64,000 bases of DNA from Thalassospira profundimaris (GTDB lineage: Bacteria > Pseudomonadota > Alphaproteobacteria > Rhodospirillales > Thalassospiraceae). The position numbers and the translations under genes are program-made. The stretch lies in assembly GCF_003326755.1 (NCBI RefSeq), contig NZ_JPWH01000006.1, forward strand, positions 124,001 to 188,000. Reading direction: 5' to 3'. The notes under the pieces were generated by a model that saw only the letters and a list, made by a program, of their open reading frames with translations, made no database searches and was not told the DNA's origin. This document shows positions 37,743 to 46,593 of this stretch, piece by piece; position 1 is the first letter of the stretch, and each line of letters opens with the position of its first letter.

Positions 37743-38930
37743 TCAGGCCACTTTACGCTGCGGCTGGTTTTGCGATGCCATCACATCGGTCATCTTGTGA
37801 TCGATGTTGTTTTCGCTCAGGAAGGTTTGCATTTCGCGATAGGTCTGGAACCAGGCGCGGTTGAATTTGTCAAACAGGGACTGGTCCCAGTAATCTTCCA
37901 GCACGAAATCCTTTTGCGAGAAAACGTCATAGCTGGGGATTTGGTAGGTTTCGGCAAATTCAACGGTGCGGCTGTCATAGGTGAAGTAAACCGACGGCAC
38001 ACCGTTGGACAATGCCATAAGGTTGCCGTGCAGGCGGTAGCCCAGCACGCAATCCTTGGTGCGCACCAGATCCTCGTAATCCGACACCACGTCGGAATAG
38101 AACAGCTTTTCGCGATAAAGCTTTTCCATCGTGTCATCAAGGTACCAGTTCTTGACCCAGTCATTGTCCTTCAGGGCCTGCATGGCTTCCTGTTTCTGAA
38201 CGTCCGTGCCGAAAACCAGTTTCTTTTCTTCCGGTTCGCCCTGGGCCATCAGGGTGACGTCAAACCGGTTTGCCAGTTCCTTGACCAGGTCCCGATGGAA
38301 GGTCAGATATCGTTTAATATCCTGGGCATAGGCGGGCGATACTTCACGTCGGAGGGTCACGCCGACATTTTTAACGTCCTCCAGGGAGGGCAGCTTGATG
38401 CGCATATTCGGGTTATTGGCACGGAACGCCGTCGGGCAGCCGACGATACGCACATTGGTAATGCCAAGGTCCCACAATACCTGGGCGGTATAGGCCCCGC
38501 GCACCCCGATGGAGGTTGTTGAATCCGCCATCATATGCAAAACGGTTTTGGTCTGTTCGGAAAGCTCCAGCTTGCCCTTGACCGGGGCCTGTGCCCCAAT
38601 GCCAAAACCCAGAACCGGCAGCTTCAGACGTTTAAGAACCGCCACCGTATTGCGCCAATCCATATGGGAATGGATATAATTTGAACCGCGCAGAAAGACG
38701 TAATCATACTCTTCGCGCAGGCGATCAATATCTTCCATTTTCGGATCAGCAATGGGTAATACACCCAGCTTGTCAAAATTCATCAGCTTGAGTGATGAAT
38801 CAAACACGAAGGCATCACCAATATTGTGATAGTGGTTAATGCTTTTCTGGACATCGCGATAATTGTACCAGCGGACACAATCATGGTCGTAGACTTCGCC
38901 CGAGGGAATCATTACGAGGACGCGCGCCAT
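37743..38930 (-). CDS. Polysaccharide pyruvyl transferase family protein, copy 2
   Basis: A 395-residue paralogue of copy 1, sharing NIGDAFVFDSSL, FLRGSNYIH, GVRGAYTAQVL, GCPTAF and GYRLHGNLMAL. AAGGAGA precedes the ATG at 38930. Two such enzymes in one locus suggest two different pyruvylated residues or linkages, as in succinoglycan-type synthesis where several pyruvyl transferases coexist. The acceptor sugars are unknown. Confidence 0.87.
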   Translation of the reverse strand: MARVLVMIPSGEVYDHDCVRWYNYRDVQKSINHYHNIGDAFVFDSSLKLMNFDKLGVLPIADPKMEDIDRLREEYDYVFLRGSNYIHSHMDWRNTVAVLKRLKLPVLGFGIGAQAPVKGKLELSEQTKTVLHMMADSTTSIGVRGAYTAQVLWDLGITNVRIVGCPTAFRANNPNMRIKLPSLEDVKNVGVTLRREVSPAYAQDIKRYLTFHRDLVKELANRFDVTLMAQGEPEEKKLVFGTDVQKQEAMQALKDNDWVKNWYLDDTMEKLYREKLFYSDVVSDYEDLVRTKDCVLGYRLHGNLMALSNGVPSVYFTYDSRTVEFAETYQIPSYDVFSQKDFVLEDYWDQSLFDKFNRAWFQTYREMQTFLSENNIDHKMTDVMASQNQPQRKVA

Positions 38931-39044
38931 GTTCTTTCTCCTTGCAGTTGATGAGTGAGGGCTGTTTCTTCCCTTCGCCAACACTCTTTCGCGCTATGGC
39001 GTGGTTAACGTTCCGGTCGCTTCAAGATGTGACAGGCAAAGCCG

Positions 39045-40370
39045 TCACGCCCCGACCACGGATTGGTGTGGTGTCGCAGCGGGTGCGACAGCGGACGGGC
39101 GGTTTTCGAGAACCCCCCGATATTGCGCAAGATGTTGTTCTGCGCATTCAATATAGGTCGGCGCACGACGGATCCCGTTGTGCATCCGGTCCCACAAAGT
39201 CTGGTCTGTCAGACATTCGATCAAACGGTCGGCCAGGTCTTCGGCACTGCCAACACGGAAATGCAGGCCATTCACCCCGTCTTCGATTTTTTCGGCCATG
39301 CCACCAATGTTACTGGCGATCATGGGGCGCCCGTGAAAGAAGGCTTCCTGAATAACAATTGGCGAATTTTCCCACCAGATGGACGGGATGATGGTCCAGT
39401 CGGCCATTTCCATCAGGCGTGGCATTTCGGTGTTCTGATAGGCCCCATAAAACCGCACCCGCTCGCCCGCCTTTTCGATCAGGTCTTTGACTTTTTCCTG
39501 ATAATCAAGGGGTTGGCGATCAAGGTTGCCACCAAAGATCATCAAACGGGCATCATCGCCCCAAATGGATTCCGGCACACGCCCCACCGCATCCAGAAGC
39601 ACATCGGCCCCTTTGAACATGGTTAACTGACCAAAATAGGCAAAACGCGAGCGACGTGGTTGCGCCTTGGTCAACGGGCGAAGGGCGGCCTGTTTGTCAA
39701 TATCCAGGCCATTTTCAATAACCGACATTTTATCGGCATCCAGGCCCCAATCAATGAAACGGTCCGCCAGGAACTGGCTGGGCGACACATAATGATCAGC
39801 CAGGTCCAGCATGGATTTGATAAAGCGTTCACGCCGCAGGAAGGATGCCGGGGAAATATTGGCAAAACAGCCATTGCAATCAATCGGGCTGGCCCGGTGA
39901 CACAATTTGTGCCCGCCGCTTTTGACCATCTGACCGTGATTGTGGCACATGGTCAGAAATTCGTGGAAGGTAAAGAAAATGGCGGCATCCGGCAGGGCTT
40001 CACGCACCGCATAGATGGTTTCCATACCCAGCCCCAACACATGGTGAAAATGCACCACATCGGGGTTGTAATCCTTCACAAACCGCAAAAGGTCGCGGTC
40101 AATTTCGCCGGTGCTGCGGTTTGACAGCAGGAAATGGTCATAATTTTCCGCGTGATAAAGAATTTCATTGTCTTTCTGGCGCAAACTCATCAGGGCGGAT
40201 GCCCCGTGACGCGGCACCGGGTGCCCCACCCTTGCCAGATAAAAGCTCTCGACACCGTCGAGTTCGTTCAGTCCCTTATGCAGGTTATAAGACCCGACTT
40301 CGGCCCCGCCCAGCGACAGGCTGGGATGACCGTGGGAGATGACCAGCACACGCAAATCAGTCGACGGCAT
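39045..40370 (-). CDS. Glycosyltransferase family 4 protein
   Basis: A 441-residue GT-B enzyme. The N-domain opens LRVLVISHGHPSLSLGGAE, with the glycine loop for the acceptor side. The C-domain has WENSPIVIQEAFFHGRPMIASNIGG, the GT4 donor-binding region. A cysteine-rich stretch (KLCHRASPIDCNGCF) in the middle may bind metal, an uncommon feature in this family. The start at 40370 has GGAG upstream and overlaps the previous gene. It resembles 45328-46593 in the same locus. Confidence 0.9.
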   Translation of the reverse strand: MPSTDLRVLVISHGHPSLSLGGAEVGSYNLHKGLNELDGVESFYLARVGHPVPRHGASALMSLRQKDNEILYHAENYDHFLLSNRSTGEIDRDLLRFVKDYNPDVVHFHHVLGLGMETIYAVREALPDAAIFFTFHEFLTMCHNHGQMVKSGGHKLCHRASPIDCNGCFANISPASFLRRERFIKSMLDLADHYVSPSQFLADRFIDWGLDADKMSVIENGLDIDKQAALRPLTKAQPRRSRFAYFGQLTMFKGADVLLDAVGRVPESIWGDDARLMIFGGNLDRQPLDYQEKVKDLIEKAGERVRFYGAYQNTEMPRLMEMADWTIIPSIWWENSPIVIQEAFFHGRPMIASNIGGMAEKIEDGVNGLHFRVGSAEDLADRLIECLTDQTLWDRMHNGIRRAPTYIECAEQHLAQYRGVLENRPSAVAPAATPHQSVVGA

Positions 40371-42549
40371 GATTGTGGCTCCGCAAATTTGAAACGACCA
40401 AAGACCAGCGGCGATCAAACGCCCAGCGGTCCAAACGATGCGAAAGTTCCTCCCAGGCGGGCGTGGACGTTATCGATTGTTCACTGCCCAATAATTCAAC
40501 TTCCGGCAGCCAGTAGGATGGCGTTCCGGCCATGCGCAATTTCAGCGCAATATCCAGGCCCTTTTCCGACGGGCCGATATATCCACGGGTAAAACCCTTG
40601 ACATCCAGAAAGGCCGCACGCGGCAAAATGCAGCATTCCACCGTTCCGGCACTGACCTCGCAGGGTTCGGCATCGGTTAACACCGCACGCGGATAGCCCA
40701 CATAACGATCCGCCAGATATTTGCCTTCCGGTCCTTCCTCGATCCAGGTCCCCGCCCAGCGCACGGAATCATCTTCAAACAGGATGGTCGGGCAAACAGC
40801 GCCCTTGCTGCCGCGTTTGCGATAGGCCGCCAAAAGCGGACCAAACCAGCCCTTTTCGCGCGGCAATACATGCACCGACATCAGGCAAACGGCATCGGAT
40901 TTGGTGGCTTTCACCCCCACTTCCAGCGCATCGCAATAATCCTCGACACCTTCGGCAAACACGAAACGCACATTCAGCTTGTAAAAGGCCGCCAGACGCA
41001 GCATGTCGCTGCCAACCTGGTCAAAACTTTCCGCCGGACCGGCAATAACGATGGGCAATTTGCGCGTTTCCGGGTCCAGGCCCAAAAGCGCAATGGTGAC
41101 ACCCATATCGCCAATCGTATCATCGGCACCGACAATCAGGGTAACGGGGGCATTTTCATCGAAATTGCCAATGTCATGCACATCAATGGCAAACGGGCTT
41201 TGCGCCGTCATATTTTGCAGCATCGGGCCAAACTGGCGTTCAATGCTGCTTGATGCCGTAACAGAGCGCGGATCCAGCGACGGTAACACCCGTGACAGCG
41301 CCTGACGCGCCGATGCGCGGGTCGGATTAAGCGGGCAATAGGCCGGAAAACTGTCGGTAATGTTGAATTCCAGATAAATCGCCTGATCAGATGCCGGGGT
41401 ATCGGCCAGCGGGCAAAACACCAAAAAACCGTGGCTGTTGCGCGCCGAATTCATGCCGGTAAACATCGGATCATTGATGAAGGCTTCGGTCACGTCCGGG
41501 CGGGTTTGGCGGGTCCAGCTATCGTCAATGCGAATGCTGTCCTGTCCCACACGCAGGTTGATTTCATTGACCCCGCGATCCGGGTCCAGCATCCAGCCGG
41601 AAACCAGAATACCACTGCCTTCAATCACCAGCGCAAAATCAATGCCCACACGAATGGGACGATCAAGGTCGGAGACCGTATCACGACCATCAAAGCGATG
41701 AGCGGCAAGCTGCATTTGCTCCAGGATATGATCCGATGCCTTGACCCGACCCAAGACAGAGCGGATATGAGCAGGAACATCACGCGGGGCCACCAGCACA
41801 CGCTGCTGATAAACCTCGATCCCATACCAGCCATCCTTGCCCCGGAAATAAATGCGCTGCAATTTTTCCGGTTTGACCACCCGTTCGGTCTCCAGCAAGC
41901 CAATCACCCCGGCAGCGTCTTCGCCAAGGTCATCACGCTGGAATTCCGCACTGGTCAATTCGGCCAGTACCGGGCCATCTTCAATCGCGATCACGCGGGT
42001 GCGGCCATGCGGAAAGTTGCTGGACCAGCCCTGAATATAAAGTTCGCTATCCTCAAGCCCGCCAAGAACTTCGACAAAGCCGTTGCTGCTCGCCGCGATG
42101 CGGACCAGGGCCGCCACGGTGCGCAACCGTTTTTTGTTGGTTTTACCGGCCAACAGCGCCTCGATCACGCCATCCATCACCCCGGCAAACGAGGCACCGG
42201 ACTGTTCCGCCACGGCAGACAATATCGCCTCCAGGCCCTGACCCCGGCTTTCAATCGCATATTCCGCCGGTTGGCCGGGGCGACGAAACACTACCTTTTT
42301 AAGGCGGCCCCCGCTCACATTGACCAGTGGCAACAAGGCGATAAAACCAAAGGCGGACTCAGCCGAACTGTCATTGCGACGCCAACTGATCATGGATGCC
42401 TGAACCTTGGCGTCCGGCGATCCATTAAGGTAAACATCTATCGTGGCGGGCATGGCACTGCCCACCCCGGCCATGAGGGCCAATCCTTCGTCCACCAGTG
42501 TCGCCATCACGGTTGCCCCGTCCAATGGCAGGCCTGAAGGCTCACTCAT
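40357..42549 (-). CDS. Multidomain GT2-like protein with GW-type beta modules; DXD apparently lost
   Basis: A 730-residue cytoplasmic protein. Two beta modules of the GW-x-x-x-P type are seen: YIQGWSSNFP (about 160-215) and VSGWMLDPDRG (about 300-375). An N-terminal third copy is possible. The C-terminal third is a GT-A-like domain aligned with the GT2 of 47789-50026 (LFEDDSVRWAGTW against LFEDGSLQHAGMY). Where the functional GT2 has LNSDII, this protein has MSVHVL, so the metal-binding DXD is missing. It may be an inactive scaffold or use another mechanism. AGGAG lies ahead of the ATG at 42549. Confidence 0.75.
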   Translation of the reverse strand: MSEPSGLPLDGATVMATLVDEGLALMAGVGSAMPATIDVYLNGSPDAKVQASMISWRRNDSSAESAFGFIALLPLVNVSGGRLKKVVFRRPGQPAEYAIESRGQGLEAILSAVAEQSGASFAGVMDGVIEALLAGKTNKKRLRTVAALVRIAASSNGFVEVLGGLEDSELYIQGWSSNFPHGRTRVIAIEDGPVLAELTSAEFQRDDLGEDAAGVIGLLETERVVKPEKLQRIYFRGKDGWYGIEVYQQRVLVAPRDVPAHIRSVLGRVKASDHILEQMQLAAHRFDGRDTVSDLDRPIRVGIDFALVIEGSGILVSGWMLDPDRGVNEINLRVGQDSIRIDDSWTRQTRPDVTEAFINDPMFTGMNSARNSHGFLVFCPLADTPASDQAIYLEFNITDSFPAYCPLNPTRASARQALSRVLPSLDPRSVTASSSIERQFGPMLQNMTAQSPFAIDVHDIGNFDENAPVTLIVGADDTIGDMGVTIALLGLDPETRKLPIVIAGPAESFDQVGSDMLRLAAFYKLNVRFVFAEGVEDYCDALEVGVKATKSDAVCLMSVHVLPREKGWFGPLLAAYRKRGSKGAVCPTILFEDDSVRWAGTWIEEGPEGKYLADRYVGYPRAVLTDAEPCEVSAGTVECCILPRAAFLDVKGFTRGYIGPSEKGLDIALKLRMAGTPSYWLPEVELLGSEQSITSTPAWEELSHRLDRWAFDRRWSLVVSNLRSHNHAVD

Positions 42550-43525
42550 GCCCTGCTCTCCTGTTATGTGATGAACTGTAAAATGACGATTTTTCAGATG
42601 CGCTGACAAAACCGAACTCGCCCAGACCTTCGACCTCAAGGCCAATGGCGTTGCGCTCACTGACATGCGCCATATCCGCAAGGTAGCGGCCATATTCGCT
42701 GTTGGCGTTAAAGCCCGCGCTGCGCGTCATTTCGTCACGCGCAATCCAGCCCAGCCGCCAGGCGGTTTCTTCGGGGCTGCCAATTTTCAGGCCCTGGCGT
42801 TCCTCGACCGAACACACAAACTGGGCGGCCTGCAACAGGCTGGCGGGAGTGCCGGTATCAAGCCACGCACACCCCCTTCCCAGCATTTCAACATTAAGCA
42901 TGCCATCCTCAAGATAGGCACGGTTAAGGTCGGTAATTTCCAGCTCGCCCCGGTGCGATGGTTGAAGGGTACTGGCGCGTTCCGGCGCGGTTGCATCAAA
43001 AAAATACAGCCCCGTCACCGCCAGGTTGGACGGCGGATGGGATGGTTTTTCGATAATATCCAATGGCTTGCCATCACCATCAAAGGCCATCACGCCATAA
43101 CGTTCCGGGTCGCGCACGGCATGAACAAATACCGTCGCCCCGTCATGGCGGCGTGCAGCAGCCTGCAAGCGCGCGCCCAAATTATCGCCATGAAACAGGT
43201 TATCGCCCAAAATCAGCGCGCAGGAATCCCCATCCAGAAAGTCCCTGCCAATCAGCAACGCCTCGGCAATGCCGTTGGGTTTATCCTGTTCGGCATAGGA
43301 AAGCTGCACGCCAAACTGGCTGCCATCACCCAAAAGCGAGCTGAAAGCGCCGCTCTGGCCGGTTGCGGTGATGATCAAAATATCGCGAATACCCGCCAGC
43401 ATCAGGGTGCTTAGGGGGTAAAAAATCATGGGTTTGTCCCAAACGGGCAACAATTGCTTGTTGGTGGCATGGGTAATCGGCCACAGCCTGCTGCCGGTGC
43501 CCCCGGCCAGAATGATGCCCTTCAT
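42542..43525 (-). CDS. rfbA: Glucose-1-phosphate thymidylyltransferase
   Basis: A 327-residue nucleotidyltransferase making dTDP-glucose, the first step of dTDP-rhamnose synthesis. It has the N-terminal GIILAGGTGSRLWPIT loop, KPMIFYPLSTLM, LGDNLFHG and the lysine region EKPSHPPSN. It is about 30 residues longer than usual, with an extra tail (from about 290) rich in Ser and Gly. AGGGGA precedes the ATG at 43525. It overlaps the neighbouring GT2-like gene by 8 bases and rfbD by ATGA. Confidence 0.94.
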   Translation of the reverse strand: MKGIILAGGTGSRLWPITHATNKQLLPVWDKPMIFYPLSTLMLAGIRDILIITATGQSGAFSSLLGDGSQFGVQLSYAEQDKPNGIAEALLIGRDFLDGDSCALILGDNLFHGDNLGARLQAAARRHDGATVFVHAVRDPERYGVMAFDGDGKPLDIIEKPSHPPSNLAVTGLYFFDATAPERASTLQPSHRGELEITDLNRAYLEDGMLNVEMLGRGCAWLDTGTPASLLQAAQFVCSVEERQGLKIGSPEETAWRLGWIARDEMTRSAGFNANSEYGRYLADMAHVSERNAIGLEVEGLGEFGFVSASEKSSFYSSSHNRRAGHE

Positions 43526-44451
43526 GCGATTTTCCCCTCTGGAATGCCCGATTGCATCAATGTTTGGCGCAAACCCTGTTGCCAGGGCTGGCAGGGTAAC
43601 TGCAAATGACGGGCGATTTTGCTGCAATCGAGCACGGCAAATGTGGGACGGGCGGCAATTTCATTGCGGTTTGCGCTTAATACCGGCGCAACCAGGCTTT
43701 GATCCGCCCCCACATGATCGGCAATTTCCAATGCGATGTCATAGGGGCTGGCTCCGCCAATCCCGGCACAATGGAATATCCCGGCTTCAATGGCGTCACC
43801 CGCAATAATGCGCTGGCACAGTCGAGTAATATGAGAGGCCAGCATCACCGCCGAGGTGGGCGAACCAAACCGGTCATTCACAGCGGAAATCTGTTCGCCG
43901 CGCGCCAGTTTTTCGGCCATTGCCTGCACAAAACACCGACGATGACGGCCATGCAACCAAGCAGTTCGCAAAATCACTGTCTCAGGGGCCGACATGCGCA
44001 CGGCACGTTCCCCTGCCCGTTTTGTCGCACCATACCAATTGACTGGTCCGGTCCTGTCGCTTTCAAAATAAGGGCTGGAACCCTCACCCGAAAAAACAAA
44101 ATCGGTCGATACATGGATCAGGCGCACACCCATGTCAGCCGCGACTTCGGCCAAAAGGCCCGGCACTTCCGCATTGATCTGGCGTGCCTCTGTCCGAAGG
44201 GTTTCCGCCCCGTCAACATCGGTAAATGCTGCCGCATTCACCAATACCGCTGGGGGATGTGCCTTTATCGCGTGTAACATTGGCGACAGTTCGACCAGAT
44301 CAAGATCATGACGGGGCGGTGCAAACAGGGAAATGCCCTGCTTTGCCAACTGCGCGGCGCATTCCTGCCCCAATTGGCCGCCCGCGCCCAACAACAGCAC
44401 ATATTGGCGAACCGGCAGGTCAAACATGGCGTTTAACGGGTTGATTGTCAT
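43522..44451 (-). CDS. rfbD: dTDP-4-dehydrorhamnose reductase
   Basis: A 309-residue NADPH-dependent reductase, last step of dTDP-L-rhamnose synthesis. GAGGQLGQE is the nucleotide-binding loop, VNAAAFTDVDGAE and STDFVFSG follow, and YGATKRAGE holds the catalytic Tyr and Lys. The start at 44451 lies 11 bases after the upstream stop; an internal ATG (MFDLPV) is possible. dTDP-glucose dehydratase (rfbB) is not in the window. Confidence 0.93.
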   Translation of the reverse strand: MTINPLNAMFDLPVRQYVLLLGAGGQLGQECAAQLAKQGISLFAPPRHDLDLVELSPMLHAIKAHPPAVLVNAAAFTDVDGAETLRTEARQINAEVPGLLAEVAADMGVRLIHVSTDFVFSGEGSSPYFESDRTGPVNWYGATKRAGERAVRMSAPETVILRTAWLHGRHRRCFVQAMAEKLARGEQISAVNDRFGSPTSAVMLASHITRLCQRIIAGDAIEAGIFHCAGIGGASPYDIALEIADHVGADQSLVAPVLSANRNEIAARPTFAVLDCSKIARHLQLPCQPWQQGLRQTLMQSGIPEGKIA

Positions 44452-44461
44452 TGTGCCCGCC

Positions 44462-45313
44462 TCACCACACAATTGCGCCAAGCGACAAACCACCGACCAG
44501 CCCCACCAACACCGCCAGCAACAAAAGCGGGGTTCGCAAATCATTGCGGTGCTTGTCATTTAAAACGGCAAGGCGTTCATCAAAACCACCCAGCGATTTG
44601 TCAAACCGCACCAAAAACACTTCAAGCTGTTCCACCCGGCTGGCCAGTTCTTCCTGCCCGTTGCGCACCAGGCGCACACCGGCCTCGATACCATCATCGG
44701 CCGATGCCAGTTCGTCCATGCGTTTGGAGGAATCAATCAGGCGCTTGGCGGCTTCGCGCTGGCCGTTTTGCAAAATATGCTGCGCAGCAAGAAGACGGTC
44801 GAGACGATCCAGAATTTTACCCAGCGGTGCATTCATCGCCGAATGGGCGGCCTGTTCGGTTTGCGAGGGAATGCGCAAGGCGGTTTCGGCCCCGGTTTCC
44901 GGCGTAATGGCCACAACACTCAGGCTGTCGGCAGCGGCAAGGGCGGCTTCGGGCAGTTCAATTTCAAAGGCATGTTTGCCATTGCCAATGCCATTGCGGC
45001 GCAAATCAATCCGTTCGCAGTCCGCCTTGACCTTTAACAGGGTATGGCCGTTCATGCGCACAATCACATCAATTTGCGCATCGGGTCGTTGCGGGCACCA
45101 CACCCAGCCAAACAGGCGTTCACGGTCAATCGCATCGACATTGCCTTCCAAAACCAGCGGGCCTTCGGCCTGTTGGGCGGGCTTGGCATTTTGCGCGTTA
45201 CCCGTTGGAACCGGGCTGGTTTGCGCCGGGGTCGCCTTTTGTCCCTGCGCCGACGGATTGGCAGGCGGGGATGTATCGGTCGTATCCTTGGTCTTTTCCT
45301 GTGCAACTGCCAT
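44462..45313 (-). CDS. Tail-anchored scaffold-like protein: disordered N-terminus, GW-type module, coiled coil, C-terminal helix
   Basis: A 283-residue protein of unknown function. Residues 1-50 are Pro/Ala/Gln/Thr-rich and probably disordered. About 55-125 form a beta module with LFGWVWCPQRPDA and GIGNGKHAFEIELP, a pattern found in proteins of glycan loci. About 165-255 is a charged heptad region likely to be a coiled coil. The last 22 residues are a single membrane helix. It would sit on the cytoplasmic face of the inner membrane, a good position to hold glycosyltransferases together (inference). AAGGAGA precedes the ATG. Confidence 0.7.
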   Translation of the reverse strand: MAVAQEKTKDTTDTSPPANPSAQGQKATPAQTSPVPTGNAQNAKPAQQAEGPLVLEGNVDAIDRERLFGWVWCPQRPDAQIDVIVRMNGHTLLKVKADCERIDLRRNGIGNGKHAFEIELPEAALAAADSLSVVAITPETGAETALRIPSQTEQAAHSAMNAPLGKILDRLDRLLAAQHILQNGQREAAKRLIDSSKRMDELASADDGIEAGVRLVRNGQEELASRVEQLEVFLVRFDKSLGGFDERLAVLNDKHRNDLRTPLLLLAVLVGLVGGLSLGAIVW

Positions 45314-45327
45314 GAAAATCTCCTTTG

Positions 45328-46593
45328 TCAGGCCGCAACAAAGTCGGGCCGGATCAGGTTACGAAAACGCGAAAGATGGGTTTGGGCGACATCGTCGATA
45401 TTGGCCGGGGCGCGCACATTGCCCGAAAGTTTCTTCCACAGTTTCGGGTTGGTGGCGCAATCGGCCATTGTGCGGGCAAGGGCGGCGGGGTCATCTGGGC
45501 GCACATGCACGCCATCCATGCCGTCACGCACCATTTCGGCCATGCCGCCAATATTGCTGGTAATCACCGGGCGGTTATGCTGAAAGGCCTCCTGAATGAC
45601 CAACGGTGCGTTTTCCCACCAAATCGACGGGGCCACCACCCAGTCCACGGCGGCCATCAGTTCGGGAATATCATCACGGTCATAAGCACCAAGGCGCACC
45701 ACATGGCTGCTGGTCTGTTCAAACAGACGGTCAATCTTGTCGTTAAAGGCTGCTGTCTGGAACGGCGCACCACCATGAATGCGCAATTCAAAATCAACAT
45801 CCTCCGCAATCAGCCTGCGGGCGGCTTCCAGCAACACATCCGCCCCCTTCCAGGGGTTCAGATTGCCGAAATAGCCAAACACATTGGGCATACCGCCGGT
45901 GCCATGATCACGACGGCGCACGGAACGCACCGCCGGGCGGCCATTATGGATCACCTCGATTTTATGGGGATCAAGGCCCCATTCAATATAACGTTCCCGC
46001 AAAAAACGGCTGGGCGATAAAAACAGGTCAATAGCACGCAAATGATTGCGAATATTGACAGATCGCATCGCAAACTGATCCGGGGAGATGCCGGTCAGCC
46101 CGCATTTATCGCCTGACACATCAAGCGACTGATACCGTTTCCGGGTTTCACGATGGATCATCAAACCGTCATGCGGGCAGATCTGGTAATAATCATGCAG
46201 GGTCATGACAATTTTGCAGTCCGGCAAAACCCGGCGGATCAACATCGGCAATTCGATACCAAACAGCACCAAATGATGAATATGAACCACATCTGGCCGG
46301 AAATTTTCCAGAAGTTCGGTTATAGCGGGCACAACGGCATAAAGGTCGGTCTGCGACATGTTGAAACGGTCAAAATGACCGGCCCAAAACAGCAATTCAT
46401 CGTCGCTGTCATTGACCGCCTGAAAACTGGTGCCGGGGCGGCGCGTGCGATGCACGTCATTGGTTGCGCCCACAAACAGGGCCTCGCACCCGGCCCGTTT
46501 ATAGGCATTAAACAGATCGTGGGCGAAAATCTCCGTCCCGCCAGGATGCAGGTCGGGGTGATTATGGGCTAATACCAGAATGCGCGGGTTCAT
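45328..46593 (-). CDS. Glycosyltransferase family 4 protein
   Basis: A 421-residue GT-B glycosyltransferase. The N-domain starts ILVLAHNHPDLHPGGTE, and the C-domain has WENAPLVIQEAFQHNRPVITSNIGG with the GT4 glutamates. It also has a CKIVMTLHDYYQICPHDG segment shared with the enzyme at 39045-40370, so the two are likely paralogues adding successive sugars. AGGAG is well placed and the start overlaps the methyltransferase stop by 4 bases. Confidence 0.92.
   Translation of the reverse strand: MNPRILVLAHNHPDLHPGGTEIFAHDLFNAYKRAGCEALFVGATNDVHRTRRPGTSFQAVNDSDDELLFWAGHFDRFNMSQTDLYAVVPAITELLENFRPDVVHIHHLVLFGIELPMLIRRVLPDCKIVMTLHDYYQICPHDGLMIHRETRKRYQSLDVSGDKCGLTGISPDQFAMRSVNIRNHLRAIDLFLSPSRFLRERYIEWGLDPHKIEVIHNGRPAVRSVRRRDHGTGGMPNVFGYFGNLNPWKGADVLLEAARRLIAEDVDFELRIHGGAPFQTAAFNDKIDRLFEQTSSHVVRLGAYDRDDIPELMAAVDWVVAPSIWWENAPLVIQEAFQHNRPVITSNIGGMAEMVRDGMDGVHVRPDDPAALARTMADCATNPKLWKKLSGNVRAPANIDDVAQTHLSRFRNLIRPDFVAA

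Noticed and set aside
41431-42537. Plus-strand 368-codon open frame over the GT2-like gene
   Set aside because: Antisense shadow with His/Gln/Arg-rich composition typical of reverse frames.
44445-45563. Plus-strand 372-codon open frame across three minus-strand genes
   Set aside because: Ser/Arg-rich shadow frame crossing gene borders.
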